From contig JAILQN010000277.1 of the NCBI GenBank assembly GCA_024699005.1, positions 1 to 9,230 on the forward strand: DNA of 9,230 nt, read 5' to 3'. Below are positions 1 to 6,604 of the stretch, piece after piece. The notes below the pieces were generated by a model. That model saw nothing but the letters and a program-made list of their open reading frames with translations. It was not told where the DNA came from and ran no database searches. Position numbers and translations under genes: made by a program. Numbering within the stretch: position 1 is the stretch's first letter; each line of letters begins with the position of its first letter. Source of the stretch: Clostridia bacterium (lineage in GTDB: Bacteria > Bacillota_A > Clostridia > Oscillospirales > Acutalibacteraceae).

Positions 1-1
1 C

Positions 2-370
2 ATAAACTATCGCGACCCCACGCCCATTTACGGGCAGGTCAAGGAGGGCTTTATACGCCTTATCATAACCGGGGCGCTGAAAACGGACGAACAGCTGCCC
101 AGCGTCAGGGAGCTGGCGGCGCAGCTGTCTATCAATCCGAACACCATCCAGAGCGCTTACAGGGAGCTGGAGAACGAGGGATACATTTATCGCGTCGCCG
201 GCAAGGGCTCCTTTGTCAGCGGGGAACGCTCCGCGACCGACGCTGAGCTTCTCGGGCTGCTGAAGCGCTACGACGAGTGCGCCGCGAAGCTGATCTACCG
301 CGGCGTCAAACCGGAGGAACTTGCGGGAAGACTCAACAATATAAACAGGGAGGTGCTGGCCGATGATTGA
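2..370 (+). CDS. GntR-family transcriptional regulator, YtrA subfamily (5' end cut by window)
   Basis: This is a cytoplasmic DNA-binding repressor, read in frame 2 from the window edge to a TGA at 368-370 (about 122 residues visible). The N-terminal winged helix-turn-helix is clear: YRDPTPIYGQVKEGF, then PSVRELAAQL, INPNTIQSAYRELENEGYI and the wing GKGSFV. Only about 45 residues follow the wing, with no large effector-binding domain. That is the hallmark of the YtrA subfamily, whose members are about 120-130 residues, so probably only the first few codons are missing. YtrA proteins usually repress the operon in which they lie, typically ABC transporter genes; here the ATPase gene starts inside the last codons (8-base overlap), which implies translational coupling and autoregulation. 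The operator and promoter would lie upstream of the window. The inducer is unknown; in Bacillus subtilis the ytr operon responds to cell-wall-active antibiotics. Confidence 0.93.
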   Translation: MNYRDPTPIYGQVKEGFIRLIITGALKTDEQLPSVRELAAQLSINPNTIQSAYRELENEGYIYRVAGKGSFVSGERSATDAELLGLLKRYDECAAKLIYRGVKPEELAGRLNNINREVLADD

Positions 371-1259
371 GGTTAAAAATCTGAACAAGAGCTTTGACGG
401 TTTTGCGGCGCTGACAGACGCGTCGTTCACAGTTCCGGCGGGCTCCGTGACCGGACTGGTGGGTCCGAACGGCGCAGGCAAGACTACGGTGCTGAACCAT
501 ATCGCAGGCATATACCGCGCGGATTCCGGCACGGTAAACGTCGGGGGGCAGGCAGTCTATGAGAATCGCGAAACGAAGCGTAACCTCGTGTTCATCCCGG
601 ACGACGTTTACGTCCCGGGCGGTATGAACGCGCTTGAAATGGGCAAATACTACGCCGGGTTGTATCCGTCTTTTGATAAGGAAACGTTTGACCGGCTGGC
701 GAAATACTTCCCGGCAATCGACGTGAAGAAAAATATATTAAGGATGTCGCGCGGCATGCGCAAACAGGCGGCGTTCCTGCTGGCGATAAGCGCGCGTCCC
801 GAAGTCCTGCTGCTCGACGAACCGGTGGACGGACTTGATCCGATCACCCGTAAGACCGTCTGGGGCCTTCTTATGAACGAAGTCGCGGAACGGAACATGA
901 CGGTGCTGGTATCCTCGCACAACCTGAGGGAACTGGAGGACGTCTGCGACCGCGTGATAATAATGAACAAAGGAAAGATCCTGCTGGAATCCGGCGTCGA
1001 CGAACTGCAGAACGGTATCATGAAGATCCAGCTGGCGTACGACGGCGAGGCGCCTGAGTTCACTTTGCCGGGCATCATGTCAAAGCGCGTGTCCGGCAGG
1101 GTCACGGAGATGATAATCCGCGGTGACGAGAACGGGATAATAAGCGAGCTCGAAAAGACTTCACCGCTGTTTATCGAGAAACTGAATATGAGTCTTGAGG
1201 AGATTTTTATAAATGAAGTGGGAGGTGACGATGATGAATTCAAAAAGATCCTTGTTTAA
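363..1259 (+). CDS. ABC transporter ATP-binding protein (YtrB-like)
   Basis: This 298-residue protein is the cytoplasmic nucleotide-binding subunit that should energise the permease encoded next. Visible motifs are Walker A GPNGAGKT (34-41), a degenerate signature MSRGM (128-132, in place of LSGGQ), Walker B VLLLDEP (148-154), D-loop GLD (157-159) and the H-loop histidine H186 in SSHNLRELE. The Q-loop position reads IPDD (78-81), with Asp where most ATPases have Gln; similar substitutions occur in YtrB-type exporters. Residues beyond about 215 form a C-terminal extension ending in SLEEIFINE, typical of drug/bacitracin-type exporter ATPases. The start is ATG 363, preceded by GGAGG at 349-353 with a 9-nt spacer and overlapping the repressor stop by 8 bases. 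The end overlaps the permease gene. The substrate cannot be read from the sequence; export of a lipid, peptide or antibiotic is an inference from the family. Confidence 0.95.
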   Translation: MIEVKNLNKSFDGFAALTDASFTVPAGSVTGLVGPNGAGKTTVLNHIAGIYRADSGTVNVGGQAVYENRETKRNLVFIPDDVYVPGGMNALEMGKYYAGLYPSFDKETFDRLAKYFPAIDVKKNILRMSRGMRKQAAFLLAISARPEVLLLDEPVDGLDPITRKTVWGLLMNEVAERNMTVLVSSHNLRELEDVCDRVIIMNKGKILLESGVDELQNGIMKIQLAYDGEAPEFTLPGIMSKRVSGRVTEMIIRGDENGIISELEKTSPLFIEKLNMSLEEIFINEVGGDDDEFKKILV

Positions 1260-3171
1260 TACGTCGGTTTTCAAGGCGGATCTGAAGCGGTTCTGGCCTG
1301 CGGCCGTGCTGCTGACCGTGATGATGACGATAGTGGACTGGCTCACCGTATATCAGGAGTGGATAGCCCCCCGGAAAAACGGATACGAACAGGATGCGGA
1401 TTTTTTTGTCAGCAATACTCTGTGGAGTTTTCACAACGCCGCTACGGTCTTTTTCACCGTACTCATCACTCTGATATTATTCTTTTACCTGTTCAGCAGA
1501 TACGCCTGCAATTTTGAACACGCCATGCCGGTCACAAGAGGGGAGCTGTTCCTTACCCGCGGCATAACGGCTTATCTGTTCTGCACGGTCCCTCAGCTGA
1601 CGGCGGCGGTCCTGGTCCTGCCGGAACTTCTGCGTCACCCGTCCGAGCGGCCTCATCTGCCCGTCCTTTTCGCGGCGATCCTCGTGATGCCGTTATTCGA
1701 GACCGCGGCGGCGATATTCTGCGTGATGCTGACAGGTCACTTTATCTCCGCAGCCGCAGCCTATATGCTTCTGAATTTCGGCGGATTTTTCTTCAGTCTG
1801 CTTTCCGGATACATCAAGGAGATATTCGTATACGGCTACAACGGGCAGGAAGGTTATGAGGCTGTATTGTCGCCCCCGGTCGAACTTCCGGAAATGGCGA
1901 AAAGTGTAAAGGTCATGGCTGTCTTCCTTTTGCTGATGACTGTTCTGGGGCTGCTGCTGTTCTTTTTCTCTTTCCTGCTTTATAAAAAACGCAGTCTTGA
2001 GTGTGCCGGTAATATGTTTGCATTCAAATGTCTTGCGCCGGTCGCCAGATGGATCGCGGTCATATTCGGCGGGTTGACGGCGGCGTATATCGTCTGCGGC
2101 GCCCTGGATCTTTCCCGCGGGATGTTTGCGGCGGCTTTCGTATTCTTCGCTTTTATTGCGATCATCGTGGCTCAGATGGCGATCAGAAAAAGCGCACGCA
2201 TCTTCAGACCGGGGCTGTTTATAGAGTGGGCTGTCGGCAGCGCGGTGATCGTCGCTCTTTTGTTCGGACTGTCCGGTCTTGCGGAGAAACGGCTTCTCGT
2301 AAAGCCCGGGGACGTGAGTTCGGTCATGGCGGGTTCCGCTTTCGGCATGCAGCTCGACGATCAGGAGGATATCAGAACGATCACCGAGATCCAGTCGATC
2401 GCCGTCGCCAACAAACGTGAATACAGGCGTTACTGCGAGACGGCTTTCGGCTACGGCGGCAATCCCCGTTCAAATGAGTCTGGTGAGCGGGCCTGCGATC
2501 TGTATCTGGAATACACTCTTAAGAACGGGAAAACGGTGTGCTGCAATTATGCGCTGCCTGTCAACGACGAGACCCTCGCACCGGACGGCTGTCTCGGCAG
2601 ACTTGCGGAGCTGGAGACCCCGGAGCGCTTTTTTGACGCGGTGTTCCCCGGTCTGACCGAAGAAAATATATCGGCACCGGTCTTAGTCGACAGAACTGAC
2701 GGCGACACAACGGTCACGACATACCAGCTTACCGCAGAGGAAGCGATGCGCGTGGTCGATTCGTTCAGGTCGGAGGTCCGCGACGGCGAGTTTCCTTTCA
2801 GATCCGCGGAAGTCGCAATTAACGCGGGCTATTACGGCGGAGATCCCGGAATTACCATCGGAGAGTATGCATCTTTAATTGACCGGATAACAGATCCCGG
2901 CCCCGGCACGTATTGGTTTGTGCCGCTGAACTATTCCGTTTCCGCCGGGGAATATAAGCGTATTGCAAAAAAGGATCTTACGTATTATAATTATATGATC
3001 TTATCATCGGGTACCGTGGGCATCCCGTGGATGGATCCTTCCTATGCCGACGGCAGATCAAGCGTTGAACTGAGCTTCAGCCTCAATATCACCGGCAACG
3101 GGGCGACGGTCCGGCTGCTTGAAGAACTGACCTCGGACAAAGGGGATTCTTCTTTACGAATAATGCACTGA
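1231..3171 (+). CDS. ABC transporter permease with large extracytoplasmic C-terminal domain
   Basis: This is an integral membrane partner of the preceding ATPase. I place the start at ATG 1231 (646 residues; ATG 1234 also possible) because GGAGG at 1221-1225 lies 5 nt upstream. The upstream in-frame ATG 1213 lacks a comparable ribosome site. The gene overlaps the ATPase by 29 bases. The first ~350 residues hold about nine hydrophobic segments, for example AAVLLTVMMTIVDWL, AATVFFTVLITLILFFYLF, VMAVFLLLMTVLGLLLFFF and the last at SAVIVALLFGLSGL. The remaining ~285 residues are hydrophilic and carry several cysteines. With a cytoplasmic N-terminus and nine helices, this tail would be outside the cell. 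I recognise the protein only as a YtrC/D-like single-polypeptide permease; the tail resembles uncharacterised domains on clostridial permeases, perhaps a sensor or substrate-capture module. Two permease copies plus two ATPases is the expected complex. Confidence 0.85.
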   Translation: MMNSKRSLFNTSVFKADLKRFWPAAVLLTVMMTIVDWLTVYQEWIAPRKNGYEQDADFFVSNTLWSFHNAATVFFTVLITLILFFYLFSRYACNFEHAMPVTRGELFLTRGITAYLFCTVPQLTAAVLVLPELLRHPSERPHLPVLFAAILVMPLFETAAAIFCVMLTGHFISAAAAYMLLNFGGFFFSLLSGYIKEIFVYGYNGQEGYEAVLSPPVELPEMAKSVKVMAVFLLLMTVLGLLLFFFSFLLYKKRSLECAGNMFAFKCLAPVARWIAVIFGGLTAAYIVCGALDLSRGMFAAAFVFFAFIAIIVAQMAIRKSARIFRPGLFIEWAVGSAVIVALLFGLSGLAEKRLLVKPGDVSSVMAGSAFGMQLDDQEDIRTITEIQSIAVANKREYRRYCETAFGYGGNPRSNESGERACDLYLEYTLKNGKTVCCNYALPVNDETLAPDGCLGRLAELETPERFFDAVFPGLTEENISAPVLVDRTDGDTTVTTYQLTAEEAMRVVDSFRSEVRDGEFPFRSAEVAINAGYYGGDPGITIGEYASLIDRITDPGPGTYWFVPLNYSVSAGEYKRIAKKDLTYYNYMILSSGTVGIPWMDPSYADGRSSVELSFSLNITGNGATVRLLEELTSDKGDSSLRIMH

Positions 3172-3221
3172 TCTGCTGACAGGCTCCCTGTTCCTGCCCA
3201 CGGGACCGTAATAAAGAATTC

Positions 3222-3229
3222 AAAGGAGG
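3222..3229 (+). promoter_or_regulatory. Strong Shine-Dalgarno of the metallophosphoesterase gene
   Basis: AAAGGAGG lies 7 nt before ATG 3237 and fixes that start. The 65-nt gap after the permease holds only weak short hairpins (ACAG/CTGT near 3179) and no convincing promoter or terminator, so read-through from the ABC operon is possible. Confidence 0.8.
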
Positions 3230-3236
3230 ACAGACA

Positions 3237-4337
3237 ATGTCCGATTTCGTATCATTCATTCTGCGTTTCGTCTGCGCTGAGCTCATACTCACCGCGATCC
3301 AGCTCTCTTTACGGAAGAAACAGACAGGTAAAGGCCTCAGGGCAGCTCTTATTATCATAAAGCTCCTGCTTGCCGTGGGGCTTGCCGCTCTCGCCATGGT
3401 CGGTCCGGTGGCTCTGCGGTCCGTGCAGCCGATGATGATGGCGATGTACGTCGCCCTGTTCGCGGACTGCGTATCCGATATCATTTACAGCATCTTTGTT
3501 TCGGTATCGCACAAAAACAGAAGTTTTGCGGCCGCCAAAGTGATAAGCGTCGTGTTCGGAGTCGTTTACCTTGTGTTCGGCATGGTTAACATGCAGACTG
3601 TACGCCCGGATTATCACACCTATACCTCGGATAAGCTCTCCGGCGAACATAAGTTCGTATTCATCGCGGACGTGCACGTCGGCAGCGCCCAGCCCTTCTC
3701 TGTTACGGAGAAGACTGTCGCCGCCATCGCCGCGGAAAAACCGGAGTTTACGATCATCGGCGGCGATCTGACCGACGACTACACCACGAAAGAGGAATTG
3801 GTTGCAACGGCGGAGCTGTTCGGCTCGCTCGACTGCCCGGTCTATTATATCTTCGGCAATCACGACAGACAGAAGCACGCCGAAAAATATGCCGGCGGAC
3901 AGAAATACACCCCGGAGGAATTCCGTCAGATCCTGACGGACGCGGGCATAATCATTCTTCGGGATGAATACGCGCAGATCGCTCCCGACCTCGTGCTTCT
4001 CGGCAGGGAGGATATGAGCGAGGAAGAGGAGAGGAGGGATATTGCAACTCTTCCGAACCCGTCGCCCGACGCCTTTCTTCTTGCAGCGGATCACCAGCCC
4101 TTCGATTTTAAAAAGAATACGGAGGCGGGAGTCGATCTGCAGGTCTCCGGCCACACGCATTCCGGACAGCTGTTCCCCCTGGGCGAGATCTATGCCCCGT
4201 TTGCTTATTGTCGCGGGGAGCATGAGTATAACGGCGGGAAGCTGTACGTCAGCCCCGGCGCGTGCGGCTGGCGCGTGCCTTTCAGGACGGATTCGGGATG
4301 CAGGTTTGAGGTGATCACCCTGAATAATGTGAAATGA
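3237..4337 (+). CDS. Membrane-anchored calcineurin-like metallophosphoesterase (YkuE-like)
   Basis: This 366-residue protein is a binuclear-metal phosphoesterase attached to the membrane. The first ~120 residues contain about four hydrophobic segments: FVSFILRFVCAELILTAI, ALIIIKLLLAVGLAALAMV, MMAMYVALFADCVSDIIYSIF and VISVVFGVVYLVFGMV. The catalytic domain follows, with every metallophosphoesterase block in order: DVHVG (D145, H147), GGDLTDD (D177), GNHD (N208, H209), DHQP (H286) and SGHTHSGQ (H306, H308). The end SPGACGWRVPFR resembles the YkuE branch, which in Bacillus is a secreted metal-dependent phosphoesterase; some relatives hydrolyse UDP-diacylglucosamine or other lipid-linked phosphates. 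The actual substrate is unknown. The final codons and TGA stop (4335-4337) fall inside the inverted repeat that begins the next element, so the original 3' end may have been altered by an insertion. Function class is certain, substrate is not. Confidence 0.93.
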   Translation: MSDFVSFILRFVCAELILTAIQLSLRKKQTGKGLRAALIIIKLLLAVGLAALAMVGPVALRSVQPMMMAMYVALFADCVSDIIYSIFVSVSHKNRSFAAAKVISVVFGVVYLVFGMVNMQTVRPDYHTYTSDKLSGEHKFVFIADVHVGSAQPFSVTEKTVAAIAAEKPEFTIIGGDLTDDYTTKEELVATAELFGSLDCPVYYIFGNHDRQKHAEKYAGGQKYTPEEFRQILTDAGIIILRDEYAQIAPDLVLLGREDMSEEEERRDIATLPNPSPDAFLLAADHQPFDFKKNTEAGVDLQVSGHTHSGQLFPLGEIYAPFAYCRGEHEYNGGKLYVSPGACGWRVPFRTDSGCRFEVITLNNVK

Positions 4338-4361
4338 GTAATGTGTAATGTGTAATTGCGC
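4332..4361 (+). repeat. Left terminal inverted repeat of the cassette, built of heptads
   Basis: It pairs with 4911-4940 at 27 of 30 positions; the inner 16 bases (4346-4361, TAATGTGTAATTGCGC) are a perfect match to the reverse complement of 4911-4926. It consists of 7-base units (TAATGTG at 4339 and 4346, TAATTGC at 4353, degenerate AAATGAG at 4332), and one more TAATGTG lies at 4325-4331 inside the phosphoesterase coding sequence. Confidence 0.85.
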
Positions 4362-4396
4362 CGAAGAATGTAATAAAGGTAAGTATGTTTCCGCCC
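4338..4396 (+). repeat. 59-nt direct repeat, copy 1 (upstream of the four-helix-bundle gene)
   Basis: It matches 4793-4851 at 54 of 59 positions by hand alignment. It begins on the base after the metallophosphoesterase stop codon. Contents in order: TAATNNG heptads, a purine-rich CGAAGAA block, AATAAAGGTAAGTATG and TTTCCGCCC. It runs directly into a hairpin. Confidence 0.85.
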
Positions 4397-4399
4397 TGA
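4385..4399 (+). CDS. Putative leader mini-ORF, Met-Phe-Pro-Pro-stop
   Basis: AAAGG (4375-4379) followed by a 5-nt spacer and ATG TTT CCG CCC TGA gives a four-codon ORF, with a TAG right after the stop. The same SD-like motif and first four codons recur at 4830-4851, where the frame continues to ten codons (M-F-P-P-R-I-G-F-V-T, stop at 4870-4872). Consecutive prolines before a stop codon are known to slow ribosomes. The stop codon overlaps the 5' arm of the hairpin upstream of the next gene. Coding status is speculative because ORFs this short occur by chance; its position is the main argument. Confidence 0.25.
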   Translation: MFPP

Positions 4400-4422
4400 T
4401 AGATAGTGATCTTTCCATCAGG
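4395..4422 (+). promoter_or_regulatory. Hairpin partly sequestering the Shine-Dalgarno of the four-helix-bundle gene
   Basis: CCTGAT (4395-4400) pairs with ATCAGG (4417-4422). An inner stem AGAT (4401-4404) with ATCT (4409-4412) has an AGTG tetraloop, and TTCC is left as a one-sided bulge. The AGG of the Shine-Dalgarno AGGAG (4420-4424) lies in or next to the 3' arm, so folding should reduce initiation at ATG 4433. There is no T-tract, so it is not a classical terminator. Confidence 0.5.
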
Positions 4423-4432
4423 AGTATAAACG

Positions 4433-4789
4433 ATGAAAGAAAATCCCGTTTTGGAGAAAAGCAAAATATTTTCGTCACGAATTGTTAAATTGCATACGTT
4501 TCTTCGCGATGTTAAACATGAGCGGACGATATCCTATCAGATATTGAAATCGGGAACAAGTATCGGTGCGAACATATCTGAGGCGCAATGCGGAATCAGT
4601 GAAAGAGATTTTGCAGCAAAAATGTATATTGCTTACAAAGAATGCAATGAAACCAAATACTGGCTTGAACTTTTGCAAGATTCAGGATATATTTCGGATA
4701 AACAATTTGAATCGATATATGCTGATTGTATAGAATTGATAAAACTATTGACCGCTATCACAAAATCTTCGAAAGCACGGAAGAGATAA
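4433..4789 (+). CDS. Four-helix-bundle protein, S23/IVP family
   Basis: This 118-residue protein is a clear member of the S23 ribosomal/intervening-sequence family. The family signature SGTSIGANISEAQ is at 40-52 and KECNETKYWLELL at 69-81; predicted helices cover about 5-29, 31-53, 57-84 and 88-113, ending in a basic tail KSSKARKR. Length is typical for the family. Members are encoded inside 23S rRNA intervening sequences and also as stand-alone genes; the fold is shared with Avd, the pentameric nucleic-acid-binding accessory factor of diversity-generating retroelements. Molecular function of stand-alone copies is unknown; RNA or DNA binding is plausible from the basic surface of relatives. 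The start ATG 4433 has AGGAG 8 nt upstream. GC content near 38% is much below the neighbours, and flanking direct and inverted repeats mark it as an inserted cassette. No reverse transcriptase or rRNA is nearby. Confidence 0.93.
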   Translation: MKENPVLEKSKIFSSRIVKLHTFLRDVKHERTISYQILKSGTSIGANISEAQCGISERDFAAKMYIAYKECNETKYWLELLQDSGYISDKQFESIYADCIELIKLLTAITKSSKARKR

Positions 4790-4792
4790 ATC

Positions 4793-4851
4793 GTAATATG
4801 TAATGTGTAATTGAGTCGAAGAAGGCAATAAAGGTAAGTATGTTTCCGCCC
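4793..4851 (+). repeat. 59-nt direct repeat, copy 2 (downstream of the four-helix-bundle gene)
   Basis: It matches 4338-4396 at 54 of 59 positions and starts three bases after the TAA (4787-4789) of the four-helix-bundle gene. The longest identical block is AATAAAGGTAAGTATG plus TTTCCGCCC. Together with the following hairpin and the right inverted repeat it forms a self-contained MITE-like unit, about 4793-4940, with perfect 12-bp ends (TAATGTGTAATT at 4801-4812, its complement at 4915-4926). Confidence 0.85.
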
Positions 4852-4880
4852 CGTATCGGTTTTGTGACCTGACGGGGCGG
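4846..4880 (+). other. GC-rich 9-bp hairpin in the solo repeat unit
   Basis: CCGCCCCGT (4846-4854) pairs perfectly with ACGGGGCGG (4872-4880) across a 17-nt loop that can form a small GGT/ACC inner stem. It occupies the same position after the direct repeat as the weaker hairpin at 4395-4422, although the arms differ in sequence. It could end or protect the cassette transcript, but no T-tract follows. Confidence 0.6.
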
Positions 4881-4901
4881 AGAAAAGTCAACTGCTGCAG
4901 A

Positions 4902-4925
4902 AATGTGTGGGCGCAATTACACATT
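4902..4925 (+). other. Subterminal hairpin overlapping the right inverted repeat
   Basis: AATGTGT (4902-4908) pairs with ACACATT (4919-4925) across a 10-nt loop. The right end can therefore fold on itself or pair with the left end at 4332-4361, giving two alternative structures. Confidence 0.45.
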
Positions 4926-4940
4926 ACTAATTACTAATTT
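4911..4940 (-). repeat. Right terminal inverted repeat of the cassette
   Basis: Its reverse complement reads as heptads AAATTAG, TAATTAG, TAATGTG, TAATTGC and matches 4332-4361 at 27 of 30 positions. It ends 13 nt before the glpK -35 box. Confidence 0.85.
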
Positions 4941-4953
4941 TAACAAAATTCCC

Positions 4954-4982
4954 TTGACTGTATGATCAGTTTGGGGTATTAT
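4954..4982 (+). promoter_or_regulatory. Sigma-A-type promoter of glpK
   Basis: The -35 box is TTGACT (4954-4959) and the -10 box TATTAT (4977-4982), with a 17-nt spacer. Transcription should start near 4989, giving a leader of about 20 nt that carries the Shine-Dalgarno at 4997-5004. The promoter abuts the cassette, so glpK appears to be transcribed independently of the genes to its left. I see no convincing cre (CcpA) site. Confidence 0.75.
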
Positions 4983-5009
4983 TATACAAATAAAATAAGA
5001 GGTGTTTTT

Positions 5010-6527
<1,518 letters not shown>

Positions 6528-6532
6528 TTTTA

Positions 6533-6560
6533 GTTCCAGGTTCCAAGTTCCAAGTTCCAA
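6533..6560 (+). repeat. Tandem heptad repeat (GTTCCAR)x4
   Basis: Four consecutive 7-base units begin 5 nt after the glpK stop: GTTCCAG once and GTTCCAA three times. The last units form the 5' arm of the adjacent hairpin. The sequence is unrelated to the TAATNNG heptads at 4325-4361 but has the same 7-nt period. Confidence 0.9.
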
Positions 6561-6579
6561 GGCGCGGGCTTGGAACTTG
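6551..6579 (+). terminator. Perfect 11-bp hairpin after glpK (possible terminator or mRNA 3' stabiliser)
   Basis: CAAGTTCCAAG (6551-6561) pairs with CTTGGAACTTG (6569-6579) around a 7-nt loop GCGCGGG. It lies between glpK and the hydrolase gene. No T-tract follows at once (GATATATTGCTTT), so Rho-independent termination is uncertain; a barrier to 3' exonucleases is equally plausible. Confidence 0.5.
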
Positions 6580-6604
6580 ATATATTGCTTTAGGAGTTCC
6601 GAAG

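Larger units (their letters stand above)
4332..4940. mobile_element. Putative mobile/IVS-like cassette carrying a four-helix-bundle gene
   Basis: About 609 bases bounded by near-perfect 30-nt inverted repeats. Inside are two copies of a 59-nt direct repeat flanking a single four-helix-bundle gene, with a hairpin after each copy. The gene is about 38% GC (hand count over 4441-4680, 91/240) against 63% in a counted 60-base block of glpK (5221-5280), consistent with separate origin. The layout matches 23S rRNA intervening sequences, where terminal complementary ends form a stem around an S23-family ORF, but here it sits between two protein genes. No transposase is encoded, and I see no clear target-site duplication next to 4332 or 4940. 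Mobility, or RNase III processing of the transcript, is inference. Confidence 0.6.

Noticed and set aside
1213..1230. Upstream ATG for the permease
   Set aside because: No ribosome site precedes it; GGAGG at 1221-1225 is positioned for ATG 1231/1234.
650..1243. 197-codon minus-strand frame opposite the ABC ATPase
   Set aside because: It is serine-rich low-complexity translation antisense to clear Walker motifs; no initiation signal or domain.
4376..4387. AAGGTAAGTATG resembles an intron 5' splice site
   Set aside because: It occurs in both direct repeats without group I/II catalytic core features; a ribosome-site plus ATG reading fits better.
3309..4478. Long open frame (389 codons) on the minus strand opposite the metallophosphoesterase
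   Set aside because: The plus strand carries all five metallophosphoesterase motifs and a strong ribosome site. The minus frame runs through repeat DNA, has no recognisable domain and is a product of GC-rich codon bias.
4433..4789. Diversity-generating retroelement (Avd-like accessory gene)
   Set aside because: The fold family is shared with Avd, but there is no reverse transcriptase, and the direct repeats lack the adenine-specific differences of template/variable repeats.
4962..5009. Upstream in-frame ATG extending glycerol kinase by 16 residues
   Set aside because: It lies within the -35/-10 promoter, and the strong Shine-Dalgarno belongs to ATG 5010, which begins a normal GlpK N-terminus.
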